16,191 nucleotides of DNA from Chitinophagaceae bacterium (GCA_003456175.1 DMPB01000043.1:1-16191); one strand, 5' to 3'. Counted from the first letter of the stretch, positions 7,395 through 15,372 are shown. The notes: generated by a model not told the origin, from the sequence alone. Translations and numbers: made by a program.

Positions 7395-9028
7395 TGCATT
7401 TTTAAGAAACCTTGCAATACCTTACGAACACTATCTTCATCGATAGGATTGGTAAGTTGTGGTGCATACAAAGCAGTTTGCAATTGCACCAACCAATCGT
7501 TCACTTGTTGGGTGTATTGTGTAGGATAGTGTTGTTGATATTGCTTTAACCAAGCAATGGCAGCTAGCAAAAAAGGCTCTCCATCGGCTACATCATACAG
7601 TTGATACAAAGCTGCTGCTGCATTCCACGTTACAACTTGTTGCGATTGTACGCTAGCATCGGCTACTCGTTTATCGGCGTTGGTATTACTTCTTTTAAAG
7701 TACACCCATAATATCAACACAACAATTACAATAATACCCGCTAGTACAAATAGTAAATCAGTATTGCCAACGGGCTTATACATGGCTGCTGCAATAGTGT
7801 TCATAACGGCTGTAGCCGGTATTACTTTAGTGAATGCACCCTTAATCTGAAGTGTATCGGCACCTTTGGTAGTAGTATTAAAATAAACCCATTGCAGTGT
7901 TGGTAATGATAGGATTCCGGTATCACTTGCAGCTAGTGTAATGCGATAAATTCGTTCAACATATTGCGGAAATTGCAACTGTTGAATAGAATCATCGTAC
8001 GTTATTTCATAGTAGGTAACACCTTTAGGCCACGCGGCAGGTGCAATATCGTATGCTGGCAAATAGCCATTACCTTTTACTGTAAGGACCCAATCAAATG
8101 CTTTACCTTTTTCAACGGTATCGGGTAAAAAACTGGTTACCCTAAATGTGCCAACAATGGGCGGCGAACCTATAGGTATACCTTGCGGTAAATGTTGTAC
8201 TTCTATTATTGGCTTATTGGTACGCGTTAACAATTGTACTTGCTGCAAGCTACCATTATTATTAAACTCAATAGTGTTTTCTACAGTTGCATCATCAAGC
8301 ATATAAGTTTTAGCTTCTAATGGAATCAGCTGTACTTTTCTAATAATATCTACACGATATAATCGATTGTTTTTGGTTTCGGTAGTAGCAGGTTCATCGG
8401 TAGTATTTTCAATTACAGTGAACCCATCAAATTGAGGAAACGCAACTACCTTCGACTGTGCTTTTATAGCTCTGTACAATTTGTAGGTAACTAATATGGG
8501 TTGGTATTGAAACACCTTGTTACTGCTCACTTCAACGGTGGCAAAACAGTTTTCGTTGATATAGGCATCTAGCGATTGTCCTTTCTTTTGTTGCGGCAAT
8601 TTTTTCCAAGCTGCTGCATCAACACCTAATAAACTTGGCAGCATATTGTTGGTGGTAGCAGTATCTTTTACCACTACTACTGCAGCCAAAGCTTCGAGGT
8701 ATTTTCCTTGAATTTCAACCCCCAAACCGGGTACGGTAATGCTTCCGACTTGCTGTGGTTGTAAGGTGTAAGTATATGTATTTACGTAAGTAGTGCCGCC
8801 ATCATTAATTCGCTTAGTACTGGCTTGTATGGGGCCCTCAATTACCCGCCAGCCTTTAAATTCGGGAAAATTGATGTTTGGTAAGTTACGCTGATAAGCA
8901 ATGGTGTATGTAGCTTTTACGGTGCCTTGCGTAGTAGTTACCAACGGGGCTACACGTAGCTGTACCGATGGTTGTGCACTTGCCACCACAAACCAACAAA
9001 AAGAAAAAAAGAAAAGGATAACTCGCAT
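7391..9028 (-). CDS. batD: BatD-like oxygen-tolerance family protein
   Basis: BatD proteins belong to the Bat (Bacteroides aerotolerance) set; they are exported, membrane-anchored proteins of unclear biochemical role, tied to oxidative or envelope stress. It has 545 residues. A signal peptide covers residues 1-18 (hydrophobic core LFFFSFCWFVV, cleavage near ASA-Q). Beta-rich extracellular repeats follow, with family-typical phrases such as QGTVKATYTIAY, FPEFKGWRVIEGP, YVNTYTYTLQPQQVGSITVP, VFQYQPILVTYKLY and FPQFDGFTVIE. One membrane helix lies at about 424-444, then a cytoplasmic tail of about 100 residues. The usual companions (batA, batB, batC, moxR, DUF58) are not adjacent: the neighbours are a convergent response regulator and a divergent ykuK-like gene. 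The promoter at 9034-9041 is the best in the window. Confidence 0.85.
   Translation of the reverse strand: MRVILFFFSFCWFVVASAQPSVQLRVAPLVTTTQGTVKATYTIAYQRNLPNINFPEFKGWRVIEGPIQASTKRINDGGTTYVNTYTYTLQPQQVGSITVPGLGVEIQGKYLEALAAVVVVKDTATTNNMLPSLLGVDAAAWKKLPQQKKGQSLDAYINENCFATVEVSSNKVFQYQPILVTYKLYRAIKAQSKVVAFPQFDGFTVIENTTDEPATTETKNNRLYRVDIIRKVQLIPLEAKTYMLDDATVENTIEFNNNGSLQQVQLLTRTNKPIIEVQHLPQGIPIGSPPIVGTFRVTSFLPDTVEKGKAFDWVLTVKGNGYLPAYDIAPAAWPKGVTYYEITYDDSIQQLQFPQYVERIYRITLAASDTGILSLPTLQWVYFNTTTKGADTLQIKGAFTKVIPATAVMNTIAAAMYKPVGNTDLLFVLAGIIVIVVLILWVYFKRSNTNADKRVADASVQSQQVVTWNAAAALYQLYDVADGEPFLLAAIAWLKQYQQHYPTQYTQQVNDWLVQLQTALYAPQLTNPIDEDSVRKVLQGFLKMH
8780..8792. repeat. ATTTACGTAAGTA palindromic motif inside batD
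   Basis: Copy of the TTTACGTAAGTA motif also seen at 3750-3761 (inverted) and 15426-15437. Here it is coding (TYVN in batD). Confidence 0.4.
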
Positions 9029-9033
9029 TGTTT

Positions 9034-9061
9034 CAAAGATAAAAACGCTATTGTGCGTAAC
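9034..9061 (-). promoter_or_regulatory. Promoter of batD: TTG, 19-base spacer, TATCTTTG
   Basis: On the minus strand TATCTTTG (9034-9041) is preceded, after a 19-base spacer, by TTG, matching the Bacteroidota -33/-7 consensus in both elements. Only 5 bases separate the -7 element from the batD ATG, so the mRNA is probably leaderless. Confidence 0.65.
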
Positions 9062-9173
9062 AAGTTTTTGTGTTATACGGCAAGCTTATGCACATACTGT
9101 TAATAATAACATCATACACAAAAGCATACGGTTGTGGTATTGATTGGTAATTTCCACAAAAACATATTACACT

Positions 9174-9644
9174 ATGCGTTGGAGAAAGTTTAACGGCGAA
9201 CCCATCCAACTCCCTATCAAAGACGCAGTAGAAGAAGCCATTCAAAAAGAAACAGCCAAAGGAACAAAACTTAAAGTATGTATCGGAACCGATAGCCAAG
9301 TAAAGGGAGCGGAAACAGAATTTGCTACCGTCATCGTTTTTTTAAGAGAACACAACGGTGGTTTCATGTACATACACAACGAAAAAAGTACGCAGCCATT
9401 TCACCTGAAAGAACGTATGCTTACAGAAGTTGCTAAAAGTATTGAAATTGCTTACGAGCTTTGCGACTTGTTTATTACCTATCAGGTAGATATGGAAGTG
9501 CATGCCGATATCAATACCAATCCGCAATTTAAAAGTAACGATGCTTTGAAAGAAGCTATGGGTTATATTTTAGGTATGGGCTTTGCATTTAAGGCGAAGC
9601 CTGAGGCTTTTGCAAGTAGCTGCTGTGCCGACAAAATGGTATAA
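9174..9644 (+). CDS. YkuK-like (DUF458) RNase H fold protein
   Basis: A 156-residue protein of the YkuK/DUF458 family, predicted to adopt an RNase H-like fold; its biological role is not established. The N-terminal segment KFNGEP is followed by VCIGTDSQ (Asp40), the likely first catalytic acidic position, and alternating strands and helices: FATVIVFLREH, GFMYIHNEK, LFITYQVDMEVHADIN, EAMGYILGMGFAFKAKPEAFASSCCADKM. The last segment, with ADK, is family-typical. The ATG at 9174 is chosen; an in-frame TTG at 9144 adds only ten residues with no resemblance to the family. No Shine-Dalgarno sequence or clear -7 box is visible; a weak inverted repeat, TTGTGG/CCACAA, lies at 9132-9137 and 9154-9159. 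It is followed by comEC, which appears to have a separate promoter. Confidence 0.85.
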   Translation: MRWRKFNGEPIQLPIKDAVEEAIQKETAKGTKLKVCIGTDSQVKGAETEFATVIVFLREHNGGFMYIHNEKSTQPFHLKERMLTEVAKSIEIAYELCDLFITYQVDMEVHADINTNPQFKSNDALKEAMGYILGMGFAFKAKPEAFASSCCADKMV

Positions 9645-9648
9645 TATT

Positions 9649-9679
9649 TTGTTCAACTATATATTTTTTATATTTTGAA
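9649..9679 (+). promoter_or_regulatory. Candidate comEC promoter
   Basis: TTG at 9649-9651 is followed after about 19 bases by TATATTTTG, which misses the TAnnTTTG consensus by one base. The region is very AT-rich and also contains GTTCAA (9651-9656) and TTGAAC (9675-9680) as inverted arms, so it could alternatively form a weak hairpin after the ykuK-like gene. Confidence 0.35.
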
Positions 9680-9715
9680 CCCGTGTTGGCATTGAGATAG
9701 TGTTAAACTATTACT

Positions 9716-11800
9716 ATGCCAGCAAGCTACCAAACCATACCACTTTTAAGACGTATTCCCTTTTTAAGGTTACTAATACCACTTTGTATTGGCATACTAT
9801 TACAATGGTATTACAACATAGCACACCCAATATGGTGGTTAGTAGCTACTGTTACCTTAACTATTGTTGTAATATTACCCAAGTATACGTTTAAATGGCA
9901 TTACAAATACCCATGGATAACAGGCGCTAGCCTACAATGCTTCATTACAATGTTGGGCATACAGCTTTGTTGGTTGCACCAATGGAACAAGCAGCCAAAT
10001 TGTATTCAACATTTCATTAGCGATACCACTTACACTCACATAACGCTACTTGAACCACCCGTTAAAAAAACAAGAAGTTACAAGATACTTGCCAAGGCTA
10101 ATGCCGTTTGGCAAGCACAACAATGGCAGGCAACAACCGGCTATATTTTATTATATATAACACAAGCCGATAGTACACCCAACTTACACTACGGACAAAC
10201 CCTTATCATCAAAGGCCTACAACCAATTAGAAATGCTGGTAACCCCGGCAGCTTCAACTATGCTACTTACACTGCCCAACAGCATATTTATGCACAAGCA
10301 TTTATACCTTACGGTAAATGGCAACTACTACCCACAAGCAGCACAAACACATTACAAACATTTATTTTAAGTATTCGACAAAAAGCAACAAAGACACTAC
10401 AACTATATATTCCTGAAAAAGATGAAGCTGCTATTGCCACCGCTCTACTCATTGGTGCTAGAGATTATCTTGATAGAGAACTTGTACAAGCTTACAGCAA
10501 TACAGGCGTAGTACATATTATTGCCATAAGTGGCCTACACCTCGGTATGATTTATGGCCTCTTACAATTACTCTTCCGAAAAGTGCCACATCGTTATCGC
10601 TGGTTCAAGGCAATAGTTAGCTTATTGGTTCTATGGCTATTCACGCTTGTAGCAGGTGCTGCTCCTTCTATTCTACGTTCTGCTATTATGTTCTCATGCA
10701 TCATAGTTGCCGATAGTATGCAACGCAAGCATTACTTATTAAACACATTAGCCGGTGCTGCTTGCGTAATGTTGCTATTCAATCCATTTTATCTTTGGGA
10801 TCTAGGCTTTCAGCTCAGCTTCGGTGCAGTAAGCAGCATTGCATTGTTTCAAAAGCCTATTAGTCAGCTTATTTATGTAACACAACCTCTGTTGCATTAC
10901 ATCTGGCAAATGCTTGCGCTAACACTAGCAGCACAAGCATTAACACTTCCATTTATAGTGTATCATTTTCATCAATTTCCCTTGGTATTTTTAATCAGTA
11001 ACTTACTTGCCGTACCCGTATCAGGCGTTGTTTTATACGGGTTAATGTTGCTGTTATTCATAGCATGTATTAGCAGCACTGTTGCCACTTATATTGGTAT
11101 AGCAGTACAAGCATGTATTTGGTGGTTAAATCAGTTTGTTGCTGGCATCAACCAATTACCTTTCACTACGTTACAACAGTTATATATCACCATACCCGAA
11201 GCAACGTTATTACTCTTATCATTGATACTTGTTGCGGCTTTCATTTACCGTAAGGAAAAACAATACCTCTATATCGGTGCCACCAGCTTATTACTCATGT
11301 TAACAAGCAGAAGCATACATTATTACCAATGCAGCCAACAACAAAAAATAATTGTATATAACGTACCCAAACATACAGCTATTGATGTAGTACAAGGTTT
11401 TGAGCATCAGTTCATTGGCGATACTGCTTTACTCAAAGATGATTTTTTACGCAACTTTCATCTACAGCCTTCACGCATTATGCACCGAACAGATCAAGTA
11501 GTTTCGTTACCGCATGCAACTACACAAGCACATTTAATTTGGCTCGGCAAGCAAGGTATTGTTGTTGTGAACAGCTCGTACATACCCGTATACGATAGTC
11601 GCAATATTAAGTTTGTGTTAATTACAAAAAACCCGCCCATCGCCTTACGGCAAATAACAAAGCACTACGCACAAACCCCTATTGTAATTGATGGTAACAA
11701 TAGCTACAAACGCTTGCAACGATGGAAAAGCGAGGCCGACAGCCTACCTTTGCAGCCACATATTACTCCCTTCGATGGAGCGTATGTTGTTAACTACTAA
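9716..11800 (+). CDS. comEC: ComEC/Rec2-family DNA-uptake channel protein
   Basis: ComEC forms the inner-membrane channel for single-stranded DNA during natural transformation. This 694-residue protein has N-terminal membrane helices (about 12-60), a soluble DUF4131-type OB region (about 95-200) ending in the signature NAGNPGSFNY (173-182), and the Competence domain (about 235-510) opening with ATALLIGARDYLDRELVQAYSNTG and HIIAISGLHLGM (267-278), followed by many membrane helices. The C-terminal 170 residues follow the last helix but show no HxHxDH motif, so no active metallo-beta-lactamase domain is present; a degenerate one is possible (VIDGNNSYKRLQRW near the end). Two copies of the ATTTACCGTAAGG motif lie inside. 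A likely purH promoter sits in its last codons. Whether the organism is naturally competent cannot be told. Confidence 0.92.
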   Translation: MPASYQTIPLLRRIPFLRLLIPLCIGILLQWYYNIAHPIWWLVATVTLTIVVILPKYTFKWHYKYPWITGASLQCFITMLGIQLCWLHQWNKQPNCIQHFISDTTYTHITLLEPPVKKTRSYKILAKANAVWQAQQWQATTGYILLYITQADSTPNLHYGQTLIIKGLQPIRNAGNPGSFNYATYTAQQHIYAQAFIPYGKWQLLPTSSTNTLQTFILSIRQKATKTLQLYIPEKDEAAIATALLIGARDYLDRELVQAYSNTGVVHIIAISGLHLGMIYGLLQLLFRKVPHRYRWFKAIVSLLVLWLFTLVAGAAPSILRSAIMFSCIIVADSMQRKHYLLNTLAGAACVMLLFNPFYLWDLGFQLSFGAVSSIALFQKPISQLIYVTQPLLHYIWQMLALTLAAQALTLPFIVYHFHQFPLVFLISNLLAVPVSGVVLYGLMLLLFIACISSTVATYIGIAVQACIWWLNQFVAGINQLPFTTLQQLYITIPEATLLLLSLILVAAFIYRKEKQYLYIGATSLLLMLTSRSIHYYQCSQQQKIIVYNVPKHTAIDVVQGFEHQFIGDTALLKDDFLRNFHLQPSRIMHRTDQVVSLPHATTQAHLIWLGKQGIVVVNSSYIPVYDSRNIKFVLITKNPPIALRQITKHYAQTPIVIDGNNSYKRLQRWKSEADSLPLQPHITPFDGAYVVNY
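10305..10319. repeat. TACCTTACGGTAAAT motif copy inside comEC
   Basis: Exact inverted copy of the 15-mer at 2974-2988 and 13478-13492. It encodes part of IPYGKW in comEC, a different frame from the kinase copy at 6621-6634. Confidence 0.55.
11243..11255. repeat. ATTTACCGTAAGG motif copy inside comEC
   Basis: Thirteen bases identical to the intergenic motif at 2974, in the same orientation. It is read as IYRK in comEC. Confidence 0.5.
11745..11752 (+). promoter_or_regulatory. Candidate purH promoter inside the comEC 3' end
   Basis: TACCTTTG is an exact -7 match on the plus strand, 81 bases before the purH ATG, within the codons for the last residues of comEC. No -33 TTG is found at normal spacing, so it could be chance. 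Confidence 0.3.
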
Positions 11801-11833
11801 CATTGCCGCCACTACACGTTGCAAATAATTATT

Positions 11834-13363
11834 ATGGAACATACAATTAAAAGTGCCCTCATTTCAGTATTTTATAAAGATGGTTTAGAGCCCATTGTTA
11901 AAGCATTACACGATTTAAACGTAACCATTTACACTACAGGCGGCACCCAAAAATTCATTGAAGATTTAGGTATTCCGTGTGTAGCTGCTGAAAGCATTAC
12001 AGGCTATCCGAGCATTTTAGGCGGACGCGTTAAAACATTGCATCCCACAGTTTTCGGAGGCATACTAGGCAAGCGAACCGATGAACAGCATATTGCAGAA
12101 ATGCAGCAATACCAAATACCAACGGTAGATTTAGTAATTGTTGATTTATATCCCTTCGAAGAAACGGTTGCTACTACAACCGACGAAGCCGCCATCATTG
12201 AAAAAATTGATATTGGCGGACCAAGTATGATACGTGCTGCAGCCAAAAATCATGCACATGTAGCCGTTGTAGCACACAAACAACATTATGCTGCGCTTTT
12301 GTATTTGCTACAAACACAAAAAGGCATTACAACACTTGAACAACGCCGTGCCTTAGCAGCCAAAGCATTTGATGTTGTAGCACATTACGATGTTGCTATT
12401 AGTAAATATTTCAGCGAATATCCGGCTGCACAATTTGTAGAAAGTATCGGCTTTCCAACTCCTTTGCGCTACGGCGAAAACCCACACCAACAAGCTACTT
12501 TTTATGGCAACCTACAACAACTCTTTACACAACTCAATGGTAAGGAACTTAGCTATAATAACTTGGTAGATGTAGATGCTGCGGTACAACTCATCAGCGA
12601 GTTTAATGAGGGTATGCCACTGCCTGTATTTGCTATTATTAAACATACCAATGTATGCGGTATTGCTGCACGTGCCACCATTAGCGAAGCATGGAATGCA
12701 GCCCTCGCCGGCGACCCCGAAAGTGCATTTGGCGGTGTACTAGTAGCCAATGCCACCATAGATCTTGCAACTGCTAATGCTATTAATGAAATTTTCTTCG
12801 AAGTACTTATTGCACCCAGTTACGATGACGATGCCCAAAGCATTTTAAAAAGTAAGAAAAACCGTATTCTACTTCAAATGGATGTGAATCGTGTACAGCT
12901 GCCTAACGAGCAATACAAAAGCTTGCTGAATGGGGTATTGGTACAAGCAGGCGACGAAGGTAATTACGCTGAATGGAAAGAAGTGGGCGGCCGTACCTGT
13001 ACCGATGCAGAAAAAATGGATTTAACCTTTGCTAACATTGTATGCAAACATTTAAAAAGTAATGCCATTGCTTTGGTAAAAGATATGCAATTGATTGGTA
13101 AAGGGTGCGGACAAACAAGCCGCATAGATGCACTTCGCCATGCTTTAGAAAAAGCAGCTCAATTCAAATTTGATTTGAATGGTGCTGTTCTTGCAAGCGA
13201 TGCATTTTTCCCATTCAACGATTGTGTGCAAATGGCTCATTCAGCTGGCATACAAGCATTTATACAACCAGGCGGCAGCATTCGCGATAAGGATAGTATT
13301 GATTATGCAGTAACGCATCAATTAGCGATGGTGCTTACAGGTACACGCCATTTCAGACACTAA
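11834..13363 (+). CDS. purH: Bifunctional AICAR formyltransferase / IMP cyclohydrolase
   Basis: Last two steps of purine synthesis: formylation of AICAR using 10-formyl-tetrahydrofolate, then ring closure to IMP. It has 509 residues, the expected length. The N-terminal cyclohydrolase (MGS-like) domain covers about 1-190, with TTGGTQKFI (34-42), GYPSILGGRVKTLHP (57-71, Lys67), VDLYPFEET (103-111) and IDIGGPSMIRAAAKN (125-139). The C-terminal transformylase domain has LRYGENPHQ (211-219), IIKHTNVCGIA (268-278, catalytic Lys270-His271), DPESAFGG, and near the end SDAFFPFNDCV and QPGGSIRDKD. The ATG at 11834 is used; a TTG five codons upstream is in frame but unneeded. The gap after comEC is 33 bases, so some read-through is likely. 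A strong terminator follows the gene. Confidence 0.97.
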   Translation: MEHTIKSALISVFYKDGLEPIVKALHDLNVTIYTTGGTQKFIEDLGIPCVAAESITGYPSILGGRVKTLHPTVFGGILGKRTDEQHIAEMQQYQIPTVDLVIVDLYPFEETVATTTDEAAIIEKIDIGGPSMIRAAAKNHAHVAVVAHKQHYAALLYLLQTQKGITTLEQRRALAAKAFDVVAHYDVAISKYFSEYPAAQFVESIGFPTPLRYGENPHQQATFYGNLQQLFTQLNGKELSYNNLVDVDAAVQLISEFNEGMPLPVFAIIKHTNVCGIAARATISEAWNAALAGDPESAFGGVLVANATIDLATANAINEIFFEVLIAPSYDDDAQSILKSKKNRILLQMDVNRVQLPNEQYKSLLNGVLVQAGDEGNYAEWKEVGGRTCTDAEKMDLTFANIVCKHLKSNAIALVKDMQLIGKGCGQTSRIDALRHALEKAAQFKFDLNGAVLASDAFFPFNDCVQMAHSAGIQAFIQPGGSIRDKDSIDYAVTHQLAMVLTGTRHFRH

Positions 13364-13387
13364 AAAGTATAACGCTAGTGTATTTAT

Positions 13388-13430
13388 AAGTTAATGGGGC
13401 TCGCCTGCGGCGAGCCCCATTAACTTTTTT
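13388..13430 (+). terminator. Intrinsic terminator after purH
   Basis: A perfect 18-base inverted repeat (arms 13388-13405 and 13409-13426, three-base loop TGC) with a GC-rich centre (GGGGCTCGCC) ends in a T-run at 13425-13430. This is a textbook rho-independent terminator for the plus strand, 24 bases after the purH stop. On the minus strand the hairpin is equally strong but the following bases are A/T-mixed, so it could only partly serve mutL. Confidence 0.92.
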
Positions 13431-13493
13431 ATCTTAAGATGCTTACCTTAAGGTAAATGATGCCGTGTTGTATTAATATTTACCGTAAGGTAA
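13431..13493. repeat. Cluster of palindromes between purH and mutL
   Basis: Three palindromic units follow the terminator: ATCTTAAGAT (13431-13440), the perfect 14-mer TTACCTTAAGGTAA (13443-13456) and ATTTACCGTAAGGTAA (13478-13493). Segment 13443-13458 is complementary to 13478-13493 at 15 of 16 positions, with a 19-base loop, so a larger hairpin or cruciform is possible. The last unit contains the same 15-mer as 2974-2988. The gap lies 3' of both flanking genes, so this is not a promoter. It may aid mutL 3' end formation. Confidence 0.7.
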
Positions 13494-13502
13494 TACCAAC
13501 TA

Positions 13503-15344
13503 CTAACGCCCAAACAAACGATCTAAATAAGCTTCGTTAAACACGGTAAATGTGGGTGCACCAGTAGGCGTAACATTGGGCACCTTACAGTGAAGCAACT
13601 GCTGAATTAATTGCTCCATCTCTTGGTGCGAAAGCGTTTGATCGGCTTTAATAGCCTGCTGGCGTGCCATACATCGAATTAGTTTTTCACGCTTGCTAAA
13701 CTTAACATCGCTACTAAAATGCTTAAACTGCTCTAACAGTAACTCAATAGCATGCCGCTCGTTACCACTTTGCACATCGGCAGGTATCCCCTGAATTACA
13801 AATGCCTGATGCCCAAAAGGCTCAATCATATAACCAATTTTATGCAACTCAGGCAACAGTTCTGTTAGCAAGTTCGCATCTTGTGCATTCACATGTAGTG
13901 TTTCTGGAAACAAACTACGCTGTGTGGCCAATGCCTTTTCGTGAATGGCTGTACTATACTTTTCGTACAATACCCGTTCGTGTGCTAACTGTTGATGCAC
14001 TATTGCCAAACCATCTTTCACTGGTACTACAACATAGGTGTTGCGAACTTGCAGGTAGGTGGTATTGGGCACAACTTCAAAGGGTAGTTGCTGTGGCGTT
14101 TCAAATTCAAAATTCGTTGATGCTGTGCTGTTAGTAGTTAGCACATCGGTGGTAGGTGGGGTGAAAAAGCTAGGCCAACTTTTAAGCTCGGACTTGGCCG
14201 CACCCTCTATTTTATGTGCCTGATGTGCTTGTGTGAATGATTGATACAAGCGGCCGCCACTTGTTATTTGTTGGTCCCTTGCGGTAAATGGCTTCGCCAC
14301 GGCATCGAGTTGCTGAATATCGGCACTCAACGAAAAGTCTAAAGAAGGCGCTATGCTAAACTGCGCTAAAGCATGCTTCACTGCTGCCTGTACAAAAGCA
14401 TAAATAAGTTTTTCGTCTTCAAACTTAATTTCTTGTTTGGTTGGGTGCACATTCACATCTACCACAGCAGGGTCTACTTCAATGAACAAAACATACGTGG
14501 GGAAGCTATCTTTTGGCAATAGCGAATCAAAGGCGGTTAAAACTGCATGGTTAAGGTAAGCACTCTTTATAAAACGATTGTTGACAAAAAAATACTGATC
14601 GCCGCGTGTTTTCTTCGCTGTTTCGGGCTTACCCACAAACCCTGCGATATTCATATAATCGGTACGCTCATTCACAGCCACCAACTTAGCATTGTATTGG
14701 TTACCCAATAACTGAGCGATACGCTGCTTAAGGCTACCCGATTCTAAGTGAAAAACTTGTTGTCCATTATGAGTAAGCGAAAAAAAGATAGCTGGAAAAG
14801 CCATAGCCACCCGAATAAACTCGTCGATGATATGACGCATTTCGCTGGCATTACTTTTCAAAAAATTGCGCCGTGCAGGTACACTGAAAAACAAATTTTT
14901 CATGGCAATGCTCGTACCCTGCTCCATGGCAACAGGCTCTTGCAGTTTTACAACACTATTTTCAATTTCAATGTAGGTTCCCAACTCATCGCTAGCTCTT
15001 TTTGTTTTTAATACTACTTGGGCTACTGCGGCAATGCTTGCCAATGCCTCGCCTCTAAAGCCCATAGTTTTAATATGAAAGAGATCGTCGATTTTGTTGA
15101 TTTTACTGGTAGCATGGCGTTCAAAGCAAAGGCGGGCATCGGTAGCACTCATACCCTTACCATTATCAATCACTTGAATCAAACTTTTGCCGGCATCGGC
15201 CACGATTAGTTGAATATGTGTAGCACCAGCATCAACAGCATTTTCTAAAAGTTCTTTAACAGCACTGGCAGGCCTGCTTATTACTTCGCCTGCCGCTATT
15301 TGATTGGCAATGTTATCTGGTAAAACTTGGATGATATCTGTCAC
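13503..15344 (-). CDS. mutL: DNA mismatch repair protein MutL
   Basis: ATP-driven coordinator of mismatch repair, linking MutS to strand removal. From the GTG at 15344 it has 613 residues. The GHKL ATPase domain carries LLENAVDAG (32-40, with Glu31 before it), IDNGKGM (59-65) and TMGFRGEALASIA (93-105). The transducer domain follows with VDVNVHPTKQEIKF, and a linker leads to the C-terminal dimerisation domain. The C-terminal nuclease motifs are degenerate: DQHAAHE reads HQQLAHE, the usual ACR-type Cys is Arg (ARQQAIKA), and CPHGRPT reads TPTGAPT. The frame is open 13 codons further to 15383, but TACCTTTG lies within that extension and AAGGAG precedes the GTG at 7-base spacing, so the GTG is chosen. 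Confidence 0.95.
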   Translation of the reverse strand: MTDIIQVLPDNIANQIAAGEVISRPASAVKELLENAVDAGATHIQLIVADAGKSLIQVIDNGKGMSATDARLCFERHATSKINKIDDLFHIKTMGFRGEALASIAAVAQVVLKTKRASDELGTYIEIENSVVKLQEPVAMEQGTSIAMKNLFFSVPARRNFLKSNASEMRHIIDEFIRVAMAFPAIFFSLTHNGQQVFHLESGSLKQRIAQLLGNQYNAKLVAVNERTDYMNIAGFVGKPETAKKTRGDQYFFVNNRFIKSAYLNHAVLTAFDSLLPKDSFPTYVLFIEVDPAVVDVNVHPTKQEIKFEDEKLIYAFVQAAVKHALAQFSIAPSLDFSLSADIQQLDAVAKPFTARDQQITSGGRLYQSFTQAHQAHKIEGAAKSELKSWPSFFTPPTTDVLTTNSTASTNFEFETPQQLPFEVVPNTTYLQVRNTYVVVPVKDGLAIVHQQLAHERVLYEKYSTAIHEKALATQRSLFPETLHVNAQDANLLTELLPELHKIGYMIEPFGHQAFVIQGIPADVQSGNERHAIELLLEQFKHFSSDVKFSKREKLIRCMARQQAIKADQTLSHQEMEQLIQQLLHCKVPNVTPTGAPTFTVFNEAYLDRLFGR

Positions 15345-15350
15345 TTCGTT

Positions 15351-15356
15351 GCTCCT
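15351..15356 (-). promoter_or_regulatory. Shine-Dalgarno sequence before the mutL GTG
   Basis: AAGGAG on the minus strand about 7 bases before the GTG at 15344. It is unusual for this window, where most starts lack any such sequence, and it decides the start. Confidence 0.6.
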
Positions 15357-15372
15357 TCTTAAAACTAAACTG

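Noticed and set aside
9132..9159. Inverted repeat TTGTGG/CCACAA upstream of the ykuK-like gene as an operator
   Set aside because: Six-base arms with a 16-base spacer are expected by chance in a gap of this size, and nothing else supports it.
9631..9652. ACAAAAT/ATTTTGT hairpin at the end of the ykuK-like gene as a terminator
   Set aside because: The stem is short and purely AT-rich apart from one pair, overlaps the stop codon and has no following T-run.
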